This document shows, in pieces, positions 8,646 through 17,688 of a stretch of DNA of 64,000 bases. The stretch is from JAMXLO01 sp963799415 (GTDB lineage Bacteria > Pseudomonadota > Alphaproteobacteria > Acetobacterales > Acetobacteraceae). Position numbers and translations under genes: made by a program. The notes beneath the pieces were generated by a model that saw nothing but the letters and a program-made list of their open reading frames with translations, made no database searches and was not told the DNA's origin. The stretch is taken from assembly GCA_963799415.1 (NCBI GenBank), contig CAWCXI010000017.1:228431-292430 (forward strand). Direction: 5' to 3'. Positions within the stretch are counted from its first letter, which is position 1. Each line of letters starts with the position of its first letter.

Positions 8646-10058
8646 GCGTGCAGCGCTTGGCCGAGCCACGCCAGCCGCGCCGCTTCCGCGACGCTCTCCG
8701 TCAACGTCGGGTGCGCGTGCACCATGCGGGCAATGTCCTCGGCACTGCCGTGATATTCCAGGATCGTCACGGCTTCCGCGATCAAGTCTGACGCTCGCGG
8801 CCCGAGGATGTGAACGCCAAGCACGCGATCCGTTTTCTCGTCGGTGATGATCTTCACGAAGCCATCGCTTTCGTCCATCGCCTTGGCCCGACCGCTCGCC
8901 ATGAACGGGAACTTGCCAACTTTATACTTCGTCCCCTTCTCTTTCACCTGCTCTTCGGTCAGGCCGACGCTTGCCACTTCCGGCCAAATGTAAATCGCGC
9001 TCGGGATCGCATCGTAATTGAGGTGCGTCTTCTTGCCCGCGAGCATCTCGGCAATCACAACGCCTTCTTCCATCGCTTTGTGGGCCAGCATTGGCCCATC
9101 GATGAGATCGCCAATCGCGTAAATTGTCGGGACACTAGTGCGATATTGTTTGTCGGTGGGAACCTTGCCACTTTTCGCGTCGTATTTCACGCCAGCCGCT
9201 TCGAGCCCGAACCCTGCGTAAACGGCCGGCGGCCGACGGCGACAAGCACCCGGTCCCCCTCGAACGATAATTGTTTCCCATCTTTCGACTCGGCTGTCAC
9301 CGTCACCGTGTCTTCACGAATGCTCGCGCCGGTCACTTTTGTGTCGAGGTGGAACTCCATTCCCTGTTTTTTCAGAATGCGTTCGACGCTCGCCGCCACT
9401 TCGCCGTCACAGATCGGCAGGATTTTCGGCAGGAATTCCAGGAACGTGACCTTCGAGCCGAGCCGTTTCCAGACGCTGCCGAGTTCGAGGCCGATGTAGC
9501 CCGCGCCGACGACGATGAGATGCTTCGGCACGGGGTCGAAGGTCAAGCGCCTCGGTCGAGGAAACGATGAGCTGGCCGTCGAACTTCAGGAACGGCAGAT
9601 TCGGCGCTCTCGCTGCCGGTGGCGAGGAGGATCGTCTTCGCCGTGAGAGCTGTTTTCGTGCCGTCGGCCGCTGTCACTTCGACGTTCGTGCCGCCGTGGG
9701 AGCGTCCCGGCGCCAAAGTAAGAACGTGATCTTGTTTTTCTTGAACAGGAACGCGACGCCGTCGGTCAGCGATTTCACGACGCCATCCTTGCGTTTCAGC
9801 ATTGTCGGCGAGATCGAGTGCGACGTGCCGACGCGGATGCCATGGCGGGCGAGCTTGTGGACGGCCACGTCGTAGAGTTCGCTGGAATCGAGCAGGGCCT
9901 TGCTGGAATGCAGCCGACGTTCAGGCACGTGCCGCCGAGGGCTTTGTTCTGCGCTTCTCGACGACGGCGACCTTCATCCCGAGTTGGGCTCGCGGATCGC
10001 CGCGACATACCCGCCGGGCCCGGCACCGATGACAATCAGATCGAAAGAGCTCAGGCAT
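8642..10058 (-). CDS. lpdA: Dihydrolipoyl dehydrogenase, E3 (frameshifted)
   Basis: Flavoprotein E3 subunit that reoxidises dihydrolipoamide with NAD+ in 2-oxoacid dehydrogenase complexes. Pieces in order from 10058: LIVIGAGPGGYVAAIR (FAD-binding), GGTCLNVGCIP with the redox-active CxxxxC pair, SSELYDVAVHKLARHGI, then LIVVGAGYIGLELGSVW (NAD-binding), and C-terminal YAIGDLIDGPMLAHKA, IPSAIYIWPEVASVGLTEE and HAHPTLTESVAEAA with the catalytic His-Glu pair. At least four frameshifts break it (near 9190, 9550-9670, 9930 and 10045), yet all motifs are intact, so sequence error is more likely than loss. It is last in the order sucA-sucB-lpdA, separated from sucB by a large hairpin (10076-10159). Confidence 0.9.
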
Positions 10059-10075
10059 GATCGAGTCCCAAAACG

Positions 10076-10159
10076 ATTGAAACGCAGATTCCAGCGGATG
10101 GCCACAGAGAAGAACTGTTGTGTTCTTCTGTGGCCATCCGCGGAATCTAGCGTTTCAAT
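10076..10159. repeat. Long inverted repeat in sucB-lpdA spacer
   Basis: Left arm 10076-10115 and right arm 10122-10159 pair over about 36 base pairs with three small bulges around a 6-base loop (TGTTGT). It fills almost the whole spacer between the sucB stop (10163) and lpdA start (10058). Read on the transcribed minus strand it is followed by CGTTTTGGG, so it could act as a weak terminator/attenuator, an RNA-stabilising or processing structure, or be an inserted intergenic repeat. The phrase GGCCACAGAAGAACAC resembles dispersed intergenic repeats of large bacterial genomes; this resemblance is from memory. Confidence 0.85.
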
Positions 10160-10162
10160 TTC

Positions 10163-11385
10163 TTATACGTCCAACAGCATCCGCTCGGGGTTTTCGACGC
10201 ACTCCTTGATTCGCACCAGGAACTGCACCGCTTCGCGGCCGTCGATGCAGGCGGTGGTCGTAGCTCAGCGCGAGATACATCATCGGGCGGATCACGATCT
10301 GGTCGTTCACCACGACGGGCCGCTTCTGGATCGCGTGCATGCCGAGGATCGCGGTCTGCGGCGGGTTCAGGATCGGCGTGCTCATCATGCGAGCCGAAGA
10401 TGCCGCCGTTGGTGATCGGTGAACGTGCCGCCCTTCAGGTCTTCGACGGCTGATCTTGCCGTCGCGAGCACGCTTCGGCCACGTCGGCGATCTTCTTCTC
10501 GATCTCGGCGAAACTCAGCTTGTCCGCGTCGCGAAGGACCGGCACCATCAAGCCCTTTTTCGGTACTGACGGCGACGCCGATGTCGTAGAAGTGCTGGCA
10601 ACACGATGTCGTTGCCGTCGATGCGGGCGTTCACGATTGGGAACGCTTTCAAGCGCTTCGACGGCGGCCTTGACGAACATCGACATGAAGCCGAGCTTGA
10701 CGCCGTACTTCTTTTCGAACCGCTCGTTGTAGCTGCTGCGCAGGTCCATGACGGCGGACATGTCGACTTCGTTGAAAGTCGTCAGCGTGGCGGTGCTGTT
10801 CTGCGATTCGAGCAGTCGCTCCGCGATCCGCCGACGGATCATGCTCATCGGCTGTCGGGTTTCGCGAGGCGAAGGTGTCTGGGGTTTGGGGAACGGGGTT
10901 TGGGGAAGAGTAATGGCTCCATTTTTAGTCGCCGACGATTCAGGATGAGCCAACACGTCGCTCTTGGTCACACGGCCGCCGGGGCCGGTGGCAGTGATGG
11001 TTTTCGGATCGAGATTCTTCTCAGCGACCAGCACCCGTGCAGCCGGTGAAAGAATCACATCCGGCTTGCCGTCACTCGTTTCGGAAGGCGGTTGCGGTTC
11101 TTTTTGTGGTTCAGTCGGAGGCGGTGCCTTTTTCGCTTCGGTCGGCGCGGCCGAAGCATCCACTGTCGCCACCACCTGGCCGATCTTCACAATCTCCCCC
11201 TCCGGCACCAGCGTCTTCAGCACGCCGGCAGCGGGGGCAGCGATCTCCTGCGCCGCCTTATCCGACTCCAATTCGAAAATCGGCTCATCGGGCTTCACCG
11301 CTTCGCCGTCCTTCTTCAGCCAGCGCGCTATGCGGCCTTCCGTCACGCTTTCGCCCACCGAAGGAACCTTCACGTCGATTGCCAT
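10163..11385 (-). CDS. sucB: Dihydrolipoyllysine-residue succinyltransferase, E2 (frameshifted)
   Basis: E2 core of 2-oxoglutarate dehydrogenase, transferring succinyl to CoA. The lipoyl domain is residues 1-77 with lipoyl-lysine K43 in LESDKA; a Pro/Ala/Glu linker follows; the E3-binding domain has SPAARVLVAEKNLD and GPGGRVTKSDVLAH (about 115-150); the catalytic domain starts at PMSMIRRRIAERLLESQ and includes TTFNEVDMSAVMDLR and GFMSMFVKAAVEAL. Past 10640 the frame is broken several times, but LALSYDHR and the canonical end NPERMLLDV are present; an extra C near 10250 splits DHRL from IDGREAV. The stop is TAA 10163-10165. It sits between sucA and lpdA on the same strand. Confidence 0.92.
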
Positions 11386-11441
11386 GATGCGATTCCAGAT
11401 TGCGGCTTATCCATACTGATCGGCGGCGAACTTCGATTTCC

Positions 11442-14243
11442 TTAGACGCCCACGGCCGATTTCAGCGACGAGCGATCGACCGCGCCGTTGCGACCGGTCG
11501 TGACGGCATAGGAGCCCTGCACCGTGAACGCCTGTTCCACGAGGAGCTTCTGTTCGAACTGATGGATGTAAGCTGAACCCGTGGCCGGGCTAGCGCTGGC
11601 GTCGCGGCCGACGTATTCGACGGGGATCCGCATCGCCCGCAGCCGCGGCTCGACGAAGAACCATGCGCCGTTGTTCTGCGATTCCTCCTGCACCCACTTC
11701 CACTCGACCGCATGGCGATACCGCGCCAGCGCCGCTTGCAGTTGCTCCTCGGGCCAAGGATAAATCTGTTCGAGCCGCACGACCGCCACCTGATCGGTCT
11801 TGCGGTTCGCCTTTTCCGCAAGCAAATCGTAGGCGACTTTGCCGCTGCACAGCAGCACGCGGCGGACGGTCTCGGGATTAGCCGACGCGTCGTCGAGCAC
11901 TTCGTGGAATTGGCCGCTGGAGAAATCCTCGACGCTTGACGCCGCCATCGGGTGCCGCAGCAGGCTCTTCGGGCTCATCAGGATCAGCGGTTTGCGGAAG
12001 GGGCGCATCACTTGCTGGCGCAAAGCGTGGAAGTAATTCGCGGAGGTCGTGAAGTTCGCCACCTGGATGTTGTCCTCGGCGCACATTTGCAGGAACCGCT
12101 CGGGACGTGCCGAAGAGTGCTCGGGGCCGGCCCCTTCCAGGCCGTGTGGTAGAAGCATCACGAGACCGCTCGAACGCTTCCATTTTGTTTCGCCGCTGAC
12201 GACGAACTGATCGATGATGACCTGAGCCCCATTGTTGAAATCGCCGAACTGGGCTTCCCAGATGACGAGCGTGTTCGGATCGTCGATCGAGTAGCCGTAC
12301 TCAAAGCCAAGCACGGCGGCTTCACTCAAGTGGCTGTCGTAGACATCAAACGGAGCCTGTTTCGGATCGAGGTTGGCGAGGAAGCAGAACGGCTCGCCGG
12401 TGTTGTAATCGAAGGCAACGGCGTGGCGGTGGCTGAAAGTGCCGCGACGGACATCCTGGCCCGAGAGCCGCACGCCGTGGCCTTCGAGCACCAGCGAGCC
12501 GAAGGCGAGCGCCTCGGCAGTGCCCCAGTCGATCGACTTGCGCTCGCGAACCGACTCCTGCCGGGCTTTCAAAATGCCCACCAGCTTCTCGTGCAGTTTG
12601 AAGCCATCGGGCACGGTCGCCAGGCGGTCGGCAATGCGTTCGAGCACGGGAATCGCCACTGCTGTGTTTGCCGGTGTATGGCTGTAAGCCTTCGAAAGCC
12701 CCTTCCAAATCCCGGCATAGCCTTTCATACCTTTGGATTTCGGAGGCGCGGCTTTCACTTCCGTCAGCGCTTCCTCAAGCTTGTGGCTGAAATCCGAGAC
12801 AATCGCCTCCGCTTCCGCAGTGCTGATGGCGCCATCGGCCACAAGCTTCTTCGAATAAATCGCCGTGACGCTTTCCTTCTTGCGGATTTGTGCGTACTCG
12901 ACGGGCTGCGTGAAGCTCGGCTCGTCCGCCTCGTTGTGACCCCACTTGCGGTAGCAGACCATGTCGATCACCACATCCCGCTTGAATTGCTGGCGGAATT
13001 CCAGCGCCAGTTCCGCGACCATGACCGCCGATTCTGGATCGTCGCCATTCACGTGGAAGATCGGCGCCTGGATGAACTTGGCAATGTCCGTGCAGTATTG
13101 CGTGCTGCGGCCGTCGCGCGGTTTGGTGGTGAAGCCAATCTGGTTGTTGATGACGATGTGCAGCGTGCCGCCGGTGCGGTAGCCGGCGAGATTGACCATG
13201 TTCAGCGTTTCCGGCACGCAACCCTGCCCCGAGAATGCTGCGTCGCCGTGAAACAGAAGCGCCATGCCGCGGCTGCGCTCCACATCGTTGTGCAGCCGCT
13301 GTTTGGCCCGCACGCGCCCCTCAACCACCGGGTTCACGATCTCGAGGTGGCTCGGATTCGGTGTGAGGCTGACGTGGACGGTGCCGCCGTCGCCGGTCGT
13401 AATGTCCGCCGAGGCGCCAATGTGGTATTTCACGTCGCCGTCGCCGTCCCATTGATCCGGCAGGAATCGGTCCTCGAATTCGTTGAAGATTTCCGCGAAG
13501 GGCATTTGCAGAATATTGGCGAGCAGGTTCAACCGACCGCGGTGGGCCATGCCGATGACGATCTCCTGCACGCCCAGTGACGGCGACTTTTGCACGATGG
13601 CGTCCAGCATCGGCATCATTGTCTCGCCTCCTTCGAGCGAGAACCGCTTCTGGCCGACGTACTTGCGGTGCAAAAATTTCTCGAAGAGCTCGGCATAGTG
13701 CAGAGTCATCAGCGTCCGCAGCCGCTGACGCCGCGAGAGTTGCGGCCGGTTCCGCGTCGGCTCCATGCGCTGGGCCAGCCACTTGCGGGCTTCCAGGTCC
13801 TGCATGTGCATGTACTCGACGCCGACGGTGCCGCTGTAAGTTGTTTTCAAAATGTCGAGCAGATCGCGGAGCTTGATCGCCCCATGAACGCCGAAAACCA
13901 TGCTGCCATCGACGTATTCATCCAGATCCTCCGTCCGCAGGTGGAAGCGTTCGAGGCTGATGAGCCAGGGTGCATCTGGCCCTTTTTCGGAAAGCGGATC
14001 AATGTGGGCGGCGAGGTGGCCGAGATCGCGGTAAGCGGTGATGTCGCGCACGGCACCGGACTGCCGTCGCACGTCAATGTTCTGCTCCGCGTCGGAGGGC
14101 AACCCCTGCCCTGCGAATTCGATCCCGGCGAAGAAGGCCTGCCAGGTAGCATCGACGCTGGCGGGATCCTGTTGCCAGCGCTGGTAGGCATCTTCGAGAA
14201 TTGCACGGTTATACGGGCCTGTGAAGGCACTCGCTTGCGACAT
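11442..14243 (-). CDS. sucA: 2-oxoglutarate dehydrogenase E1 component
   Basis: Thiamine diphosphate-dependent E1 subunit, decarboxylating 2-oxoglutarate; 933 residues and intact, a normal length. Motifs: FAGIEFAGQ near the N-terminus, IVIGMAHRGRLN, GDVKYHIG, TPNPSHLEIVNPVVEG, HGDAAFSGQG, VINNQIGFTT, VNGDDPE and the C-terminal VIWEAQFGDFNNGAQVIIDQF and LPHGLEGAGPEHSSARPERFLQ. The ATG at 14243 (start MSQASAF) is preferred over the upstream start at 14324 because GGAG lies about nine bases before it and family proteins start near here. It heads the sucA-sucB-lpdA operon; 56 bases separate it from sucB. It is one of the few long genes in the window without a frameshift. Confidence 0.96.
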   Translation of the reverse strand: MSQASAFTGPYNRAILEDAYQRWQQDPASVDATWQAFFAGIEFAGQGLPSDAEQNIDVRRQSGAVRDITAYRDLGHLAAHIDPLSEKGPDAPWLISLERFHLRTEDLDEYVDGSMVFGVHGAIKLRDLLDILKTTYSGTVGVEYMHMQDLEARKWLAQRMEPTRNRPQLSRRQRLRTLMTLHYAELFEKFLHRKYVGQKRFSLEGGETMMPMLDAIVQKSPSLGVQEIVIGMAHRGRLNLLANILQMPFAEIFNEFEDRFLPDQWDGDGDVKYHIGASADITTGDGGTVHVSLTPNPSHLEIVNPVVEGRVRAKQRLHNDVERSRGMALLFHGDAAFSGQGCVPETLNMVNLAGYRTGGTLHIVINNQIGFTTKPRDGRSTQYCTDIAKFIQAPIFHVNGDDPESAVMVAELALEFRQQFKRDVVIDMVCYRKWGHNEADEPSFTQPVEYAQIRKKESVTAIYSKKLVADGAISTAEAEAIVSDFSHKLEEALTEVKAAPPKSKGMKGYAGIWKGLSKAYSHTPANTAVAIPVLERIADRLATVPDGFKLHEKLVGILKARQESVRERKSIDWGTAEALAFGSLVLEGHGVRLSGQDVRRGTFSHRHAVAFDYNTGEPFCFLANLDPKQAPFDVYDSHLSEAAVLGFEYGYSIDDPNTLVIWEAQFGDFNNGAQVIIDQFVVSGETKWKRSSGLVMLLPHGLEGAGPEHSSARPERFLQMCAEDNIQVANFTTSANYFHALRQQVMRPFRKPLILMSPKSLLRHPMAASSVEDFSSGQFHEVLDDASANPETVRRVLLCSGKVAYDLLAEKANRKTDQVAVVRLEQIYPWPEEQLQAALARYRHAVEWKWVQEESQNNGAWFFVEPRLRAMRIPVEYVGRDASASPATGSAYIHQFEQKLLVEQAFTVQGSYAVTTGRNGAVDRSSLKSAVGV

Positions 14244-14467
14244 CAGACGATGCTCCGAAAAGCACTCGGGCAAAAGCCGAGCCTCTTTGTAGCATTCTAG
14301 GACGGCTGAGGGGAATGCGAACACAACAAGGCTTCACTATCACTGGCTCACTGCGCCACGCGAGCGGCTCAACCCAGTGACCCGATGCAACTTCAAGTCC
14401 GGCTTGAGAATGCTGGCGAACGGCTCATCGGCTCATACACACCCTTTGATCGGGCCTGAATCGGCTT

Positions 14468-15094
14468 TCAGGCGTTCGGCGGCAGTAGGACCGCCACTTC
14501 GATCACGGAGTTCGGAGCAAAATGCGGAGCGAGGCTGTCGGCCGCTTCCAGCGTCCGGACCAAAGCATAACGATGCTTCATCGGCGACTCTTCGTCGAGA
14601 ATGGGATCGCGGTGAACGATGAGTCGCCGATGCACGAGATCGATCACCCAATACTCCGGCACGCCGGCCAAGGCGTAGAGAAAGGGCTTGACGTTCAGGT
14701 CGGCATGTAGAGTCGTTTTGGAAACTTCCGAGACAAAAATTGCCGTGGTCGGGTGATCCTTCAGGTAGTCATGACGAGTCCCCTTCACGATGGCTGCATC
14801 CGGCCCGGGATCATTGTGAAGACTTACACCGAGGGCTTTTTCCGAGCGGACATAATAGGCGGCTGGGACGATTGTGCGAAGATACTCCACCAAAGTGTCA
14901 ACCGTGTAATTATGTTCGGAGCTGGACAGCGGTGTGACAATGATCCTTCCATTGATGAGGTTCACCCGTTTGTCCGAGAACCATCCGCTGTCACAGAGCG
15001 CATAAACCTCGTGCCGCGTCCAGCGGTAATCCCGCAGATTCTTACGCTTCGCAACTTTCCGTTCAAATTGCTTTGGCTCTGCAACGGCTGTCAT
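14468..15094 (-). CDS. Uma2 family (DUF820) putative restriction-endonuclease-fold protein
   Basis: About 208 residues from the ATG at 15094. The family has a PD-(D/E)xK nuclease fold and is greatly expanded in planctomycetes and cyanobacteria with no settled role. Visible elements: LINGRIIVTPLSSSEHN, PGPDAAIVKG (acidic Asp), FVSEVSKTT (the Glu of the E-x-S position), DLNVKPFLYALAGVPEYWVIDLVHRRLIVH, all in family order. The residue after EV is Ser-Lys rather than the more usual Leu-Ser, so the active site may be slightly unusual. It stands alone between sucA and the barstar-like gene; an alternative start lies at 15115. Confidence 0.85.
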   Translation of the reverse strand: MTAVAEPKQFERKVAKRKNLRDYRWTRHEVYALCDSGWFSDKRVNLINGRIIVTPLSSSEHNYTVDTLVEYLRTIVPAAYYVRSEKALGVSLHNDPGPDAAIVKGTRHDYLKDHPTTAIFVSEVSKTTLHADLNVKPFLYALAGVPEYWVIDLVHRRLIVHRDPILDEESPMKHRYALVRTLEAADSLAPHFAPNSVIEVAVLLPPNA

Positions 15095-15264
15095 GGATAT
15101 CCTCCCGACTCTCATTCTAGCGTCACTTCTTCCCCAGCACCAGATCGACGACCCGGCAACAACGGACGTGGGTAGCGTGCGGGTCGCGGCAGTGTGTCAC
15201 GATCGCAGCGGGCGGTGAGGATAGGCCGTATGATTATTGGCAATGCGAATTGCCTGGAGTGAAT

Positions 15265-15597
15265 ATGACATCCGTCCGACTCGACTGTTCAAGAATCACC
15301 GATTGGGATTCCTTTCATACCGTCTTCGCAGAGGTGTTCGGCTTTCCTGACTTCTATGGCCGCAATATGAATGCCTGGATTGATTGCATGACTTCGCTGA
15401 ATGAACCGCGAGATGGAATGACAAAACTACACTCGCCTCCAAATAGCGTTGTGGTTCTTCATCTCGAAAATGTCAAAGATTTTGCACAGCGTTGTCCCGA
15501 GCAGTACAACGCTGTGATCGAATGCAGTTCGTTTGTAAACTGGCGAAAAATTGAAGTTGGTGAGCCCGCCGTTTTGGCTCTCTCTTTTTGGAAGTAA
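15265..15597 (+). CDS. Barstar-family (ribonuclease inhibitor) protein
   Basis: 110 residues matching the barstar fold: ITDWDSFHTVFAEVFGFPDFYGRNMNAWIDCMTSL split as helix 1 and helix 2, with the family's FPDFYGRN-x-x-AWxDC core at about residues 30-45. In barstar this helix-2 face plugs the active site of the RNase barnase. GGAG at about 15256 lies just ahead of the ATG, excluding the upstream TTG at 15250. No barnase-like RNase or polymorphic toxin is adjacent, so it is an orphan immunity protein or has been reused. The 3' end faces rho, which runs the other way. Confidence 0.83.
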   Translation: MTSVRLDCSRITDWDSFHTVFAEVFGFPDFYGRNMNAWIDCMTSLNEPRDGMTKLHSPPNSVVVLHLENVKDFAQRCPEQYNAVIECSSFVNWRKIEVGEPAVLALSFWK

Positions 15598-15639
15598 TCC
15601 CAGAAGGCTCGCATGCACAACAACGCCTTCGCGCCTCGG

Positions 15640-17326
15640 TTAGCTCAAATTCATGCTCATCAAGAACTCGGCGTTGGTCTTGGTCTTCTTCGGCGCGGTT
15701 GACCAGCAGTTCCATCGCCTCGACCGGGTGCATGTCGGCCAGCACGCGGCGCAGCATGCGGATCCGTTCGCACCTCGTCGGGGTGCAGCAGCAGTTCTTC
15801 CTTGCGGGTGCCGCGAGCGGTTGATGTCGATGGCCGGCCAGACGCGCTTGTCGACCAGCCGGCGGTCGAGGTGCAGCTCCATGTTGCCGGTGCCCTTGAA
15901 CTCCTCGAAGATCACTTCGTCCATGCGGCTGCCGGTGTCGATCAGGGCCGTCGCCAGGATGGTCAGCGAGCCGCCTTCCTCGACGTTGCGGGCGGCGCCG
16001 AAGAAGCGCTTCGGCTTCTGCATGGCGTTGGAGTCGAGACCGCCGGAGAGCAGCTTGCCGCCGCCGGGCGGCTTCGGTGTTGTGGGCGCGGGCCAGGCGC
16101 GTGATCGAGTCGAGCAGGATGACCACGTCCTTCTGCCGTCTCGACCATGCGCTTGGCCTTTTCCAGCGCGATGTCGCTGACGTGGACGTGCTCCTCCGGC
16201 GGCTCGTCGAAGGTGCTGGCGACGACCTCGGCGTTCGGGCCGGCGACGAGCCGCACCATGTCGGTCACTTCCTCGGGCCGCTCGTCGATGAGCAGCACGA
16301 TGAGGTAGCGATTCGGGGTGGTTCTTCTTGATGGCGAGGGCGATCTTTGCAGCAGGACCGTCTTGCCGGCGCGCGGCGGCGAGACGATCAGGCCGCGCTG
16401 GCCCTTGCCGATCGGCGTGACCAGGTCGACGACCCGCATCGCCAGTTCCTCGGCCGCGGTTTCCAGCACGAGCCGCTTGTTCGGGTGCAGCGGCGTCAGG
16501 TCCTCGAAGATGGTGACGCGCGGTCTTCTCGTCGCGGCGGCTGGCCGTTGACCAGCTCGACCTGCATCAGGGCGAAGTTGTCCTGGCCCTCGATCGGCAG
16601 GCGGATCGGCCCTTCGACGACCAGGCCGGTGCGCAGGCCGAGGCGGCGAATCTGGCTCGGCGAGACGTAGATGTCTTCCGGGGAGGCGAGGTAGTTGTGG
16701 GCGGCGCTGCGGAGGAAGCCGTAGCCGTCGGGCAGCACTTCGAGCGTGCCGGAGCCGCGGACGACTCTCGCCGCGCTCGATCTGCCGGCGGACGACGCCG
16801 ACGATGAGCTGGGCCCGGTTCATGCCGGTGTGTTCGCGCATGCCCTTCGCCTCGGCGAGGGCGAAGAGCTTGGGCATCGGCAGGCGGTAGAGGTCGTCGA
16901 GGCGGTGGATCACGCCGGTGGGCTTCGGGATCGGGGTCGTAGGCCGGGGCGCGGTATTCCATCGGGCCGCGGTTCATCGGCCCGCGGTTCATCGGGCCAC
17001 GATATTCCATCGGGCCGGGTGGGCCGCGGCGGTCCATCATCGGTCCGCGGTCCATCATGCGGTCCACGGTCGATCTCGGGCCGGTCCGTGCGGGCGATCC
17101 ATGATGGGGGCAGTTGCCGCGGGCCGGAGGCCTCGGCGGCTGGTCCCCGGCACGGGCCGGCGGGCGGGCTTCGGCAACCGGCGGCGGGGCGGTCAGGCTT
17201 TGGCTTTGGTTTTTCGACTTCCCCGGCGGCCGGCCTCAGCTTCCAGTTCGGCACGCGGCGGCTTTGCGGATCACGCGCTTGCGAATGGTCGGGCGGGCCG
17301 CCTTCGACGCTCTTGGCGTCGGGCAT
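15640..17326 (-). CDS. rho: Transcription termination factor Rho with long disordered N-terminal extension (frameshifted)
   Basis: Hexameric RNA-dependent ATPase that ends transcription. From 17326: a low-complexity N-terminal extension rich in Arg, Gly, Pro, Met and Asp (first about 140 residues); Rho N-terminal domain DDLYRLPMPKLFALAEAKGM; RNA-binding domain with LPDGYGFLRSAAHNYLAS and DIYVSPSQIRRLGLRTG; ATPase domain with FEDLTPLHPNKRL, RGLIVSPPRAGKT (Walker A) and IVLLIDERPEEVTDM (Walker B); end TNAEFLMSMN. Frameshifts occur near 15770, 16070, 16140, 16330, 16520, 16770, 16920 and around 17080, but no motif is missing, and rho is usually conserved, so errors are the likely cause. The final TAA is at 15640-15642. 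Confidence 0.9.
16950..17055 (-). repeat. Tandem 15-18 base repeats encoding M-x-R-G-P units in rho
   Basis: Imperfect tandem units of the type GCGGTTCATCGGGCC, at least four copies, encode MNRGP/MEYRGP repeats on the minus strand inside the Rho extension. Such repeats can expand and contract by slippage and make a disordered, Arg-rich tail. Confidence 0.75.
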
Positions 17327-17688
17327 AACAGAATCCTCAAAGCGAGAAATGGAAAACGGAGATACTCCGAATAGCGGAACTCACGTCCGCGCGGGAAACC
17401 GGATCAATACGGGGATGGCGAACGCCGGCCAACTGCCAGCGCAGGCGGGCGGTCCGTCGCCCCGTAAAACGCGATCACCAACACGTTCGCTGTTAGAGAA
17501 CTACAGGCTCTCCCACAACTTCTTACCATCTTCAGCGGCGAAACTCGGGAGGAAGATCAGGATGAGCCGGCGAGTGAAGGCTCCAACAACTCACCGACGC
17601 CAGGAACGTGCTTCTGCCCCCTATCATTAGGCATCTTGTGGGAAACGTCAAGCGGAATTTGCGATTCTGCCACGATTTCACGCGGCGT
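17327..17688. other. Spacer between DUF4340 gene and rho
   Basis: No gene recognised in these 362 bases. It should contain the promoter and leader of rho (transcribed leftward); rho leaders are often regulated, but I see no definite hairpin or attenuator here. Confidence 0.4.

Noticed and set aside
12330..13580. 416-codon open frame on the plus strand
   Set aside because: It is antisense to the intact sucA gene, which has all E1 motifs; the open frame is a by-product of GC-rich codon usage.
16746..17630. 294-codon plus-strand frame antisense to rho
   Set aside because: Low-complexity shadow of the repetitive Rho extension; rho motifs lie on the minus strand.
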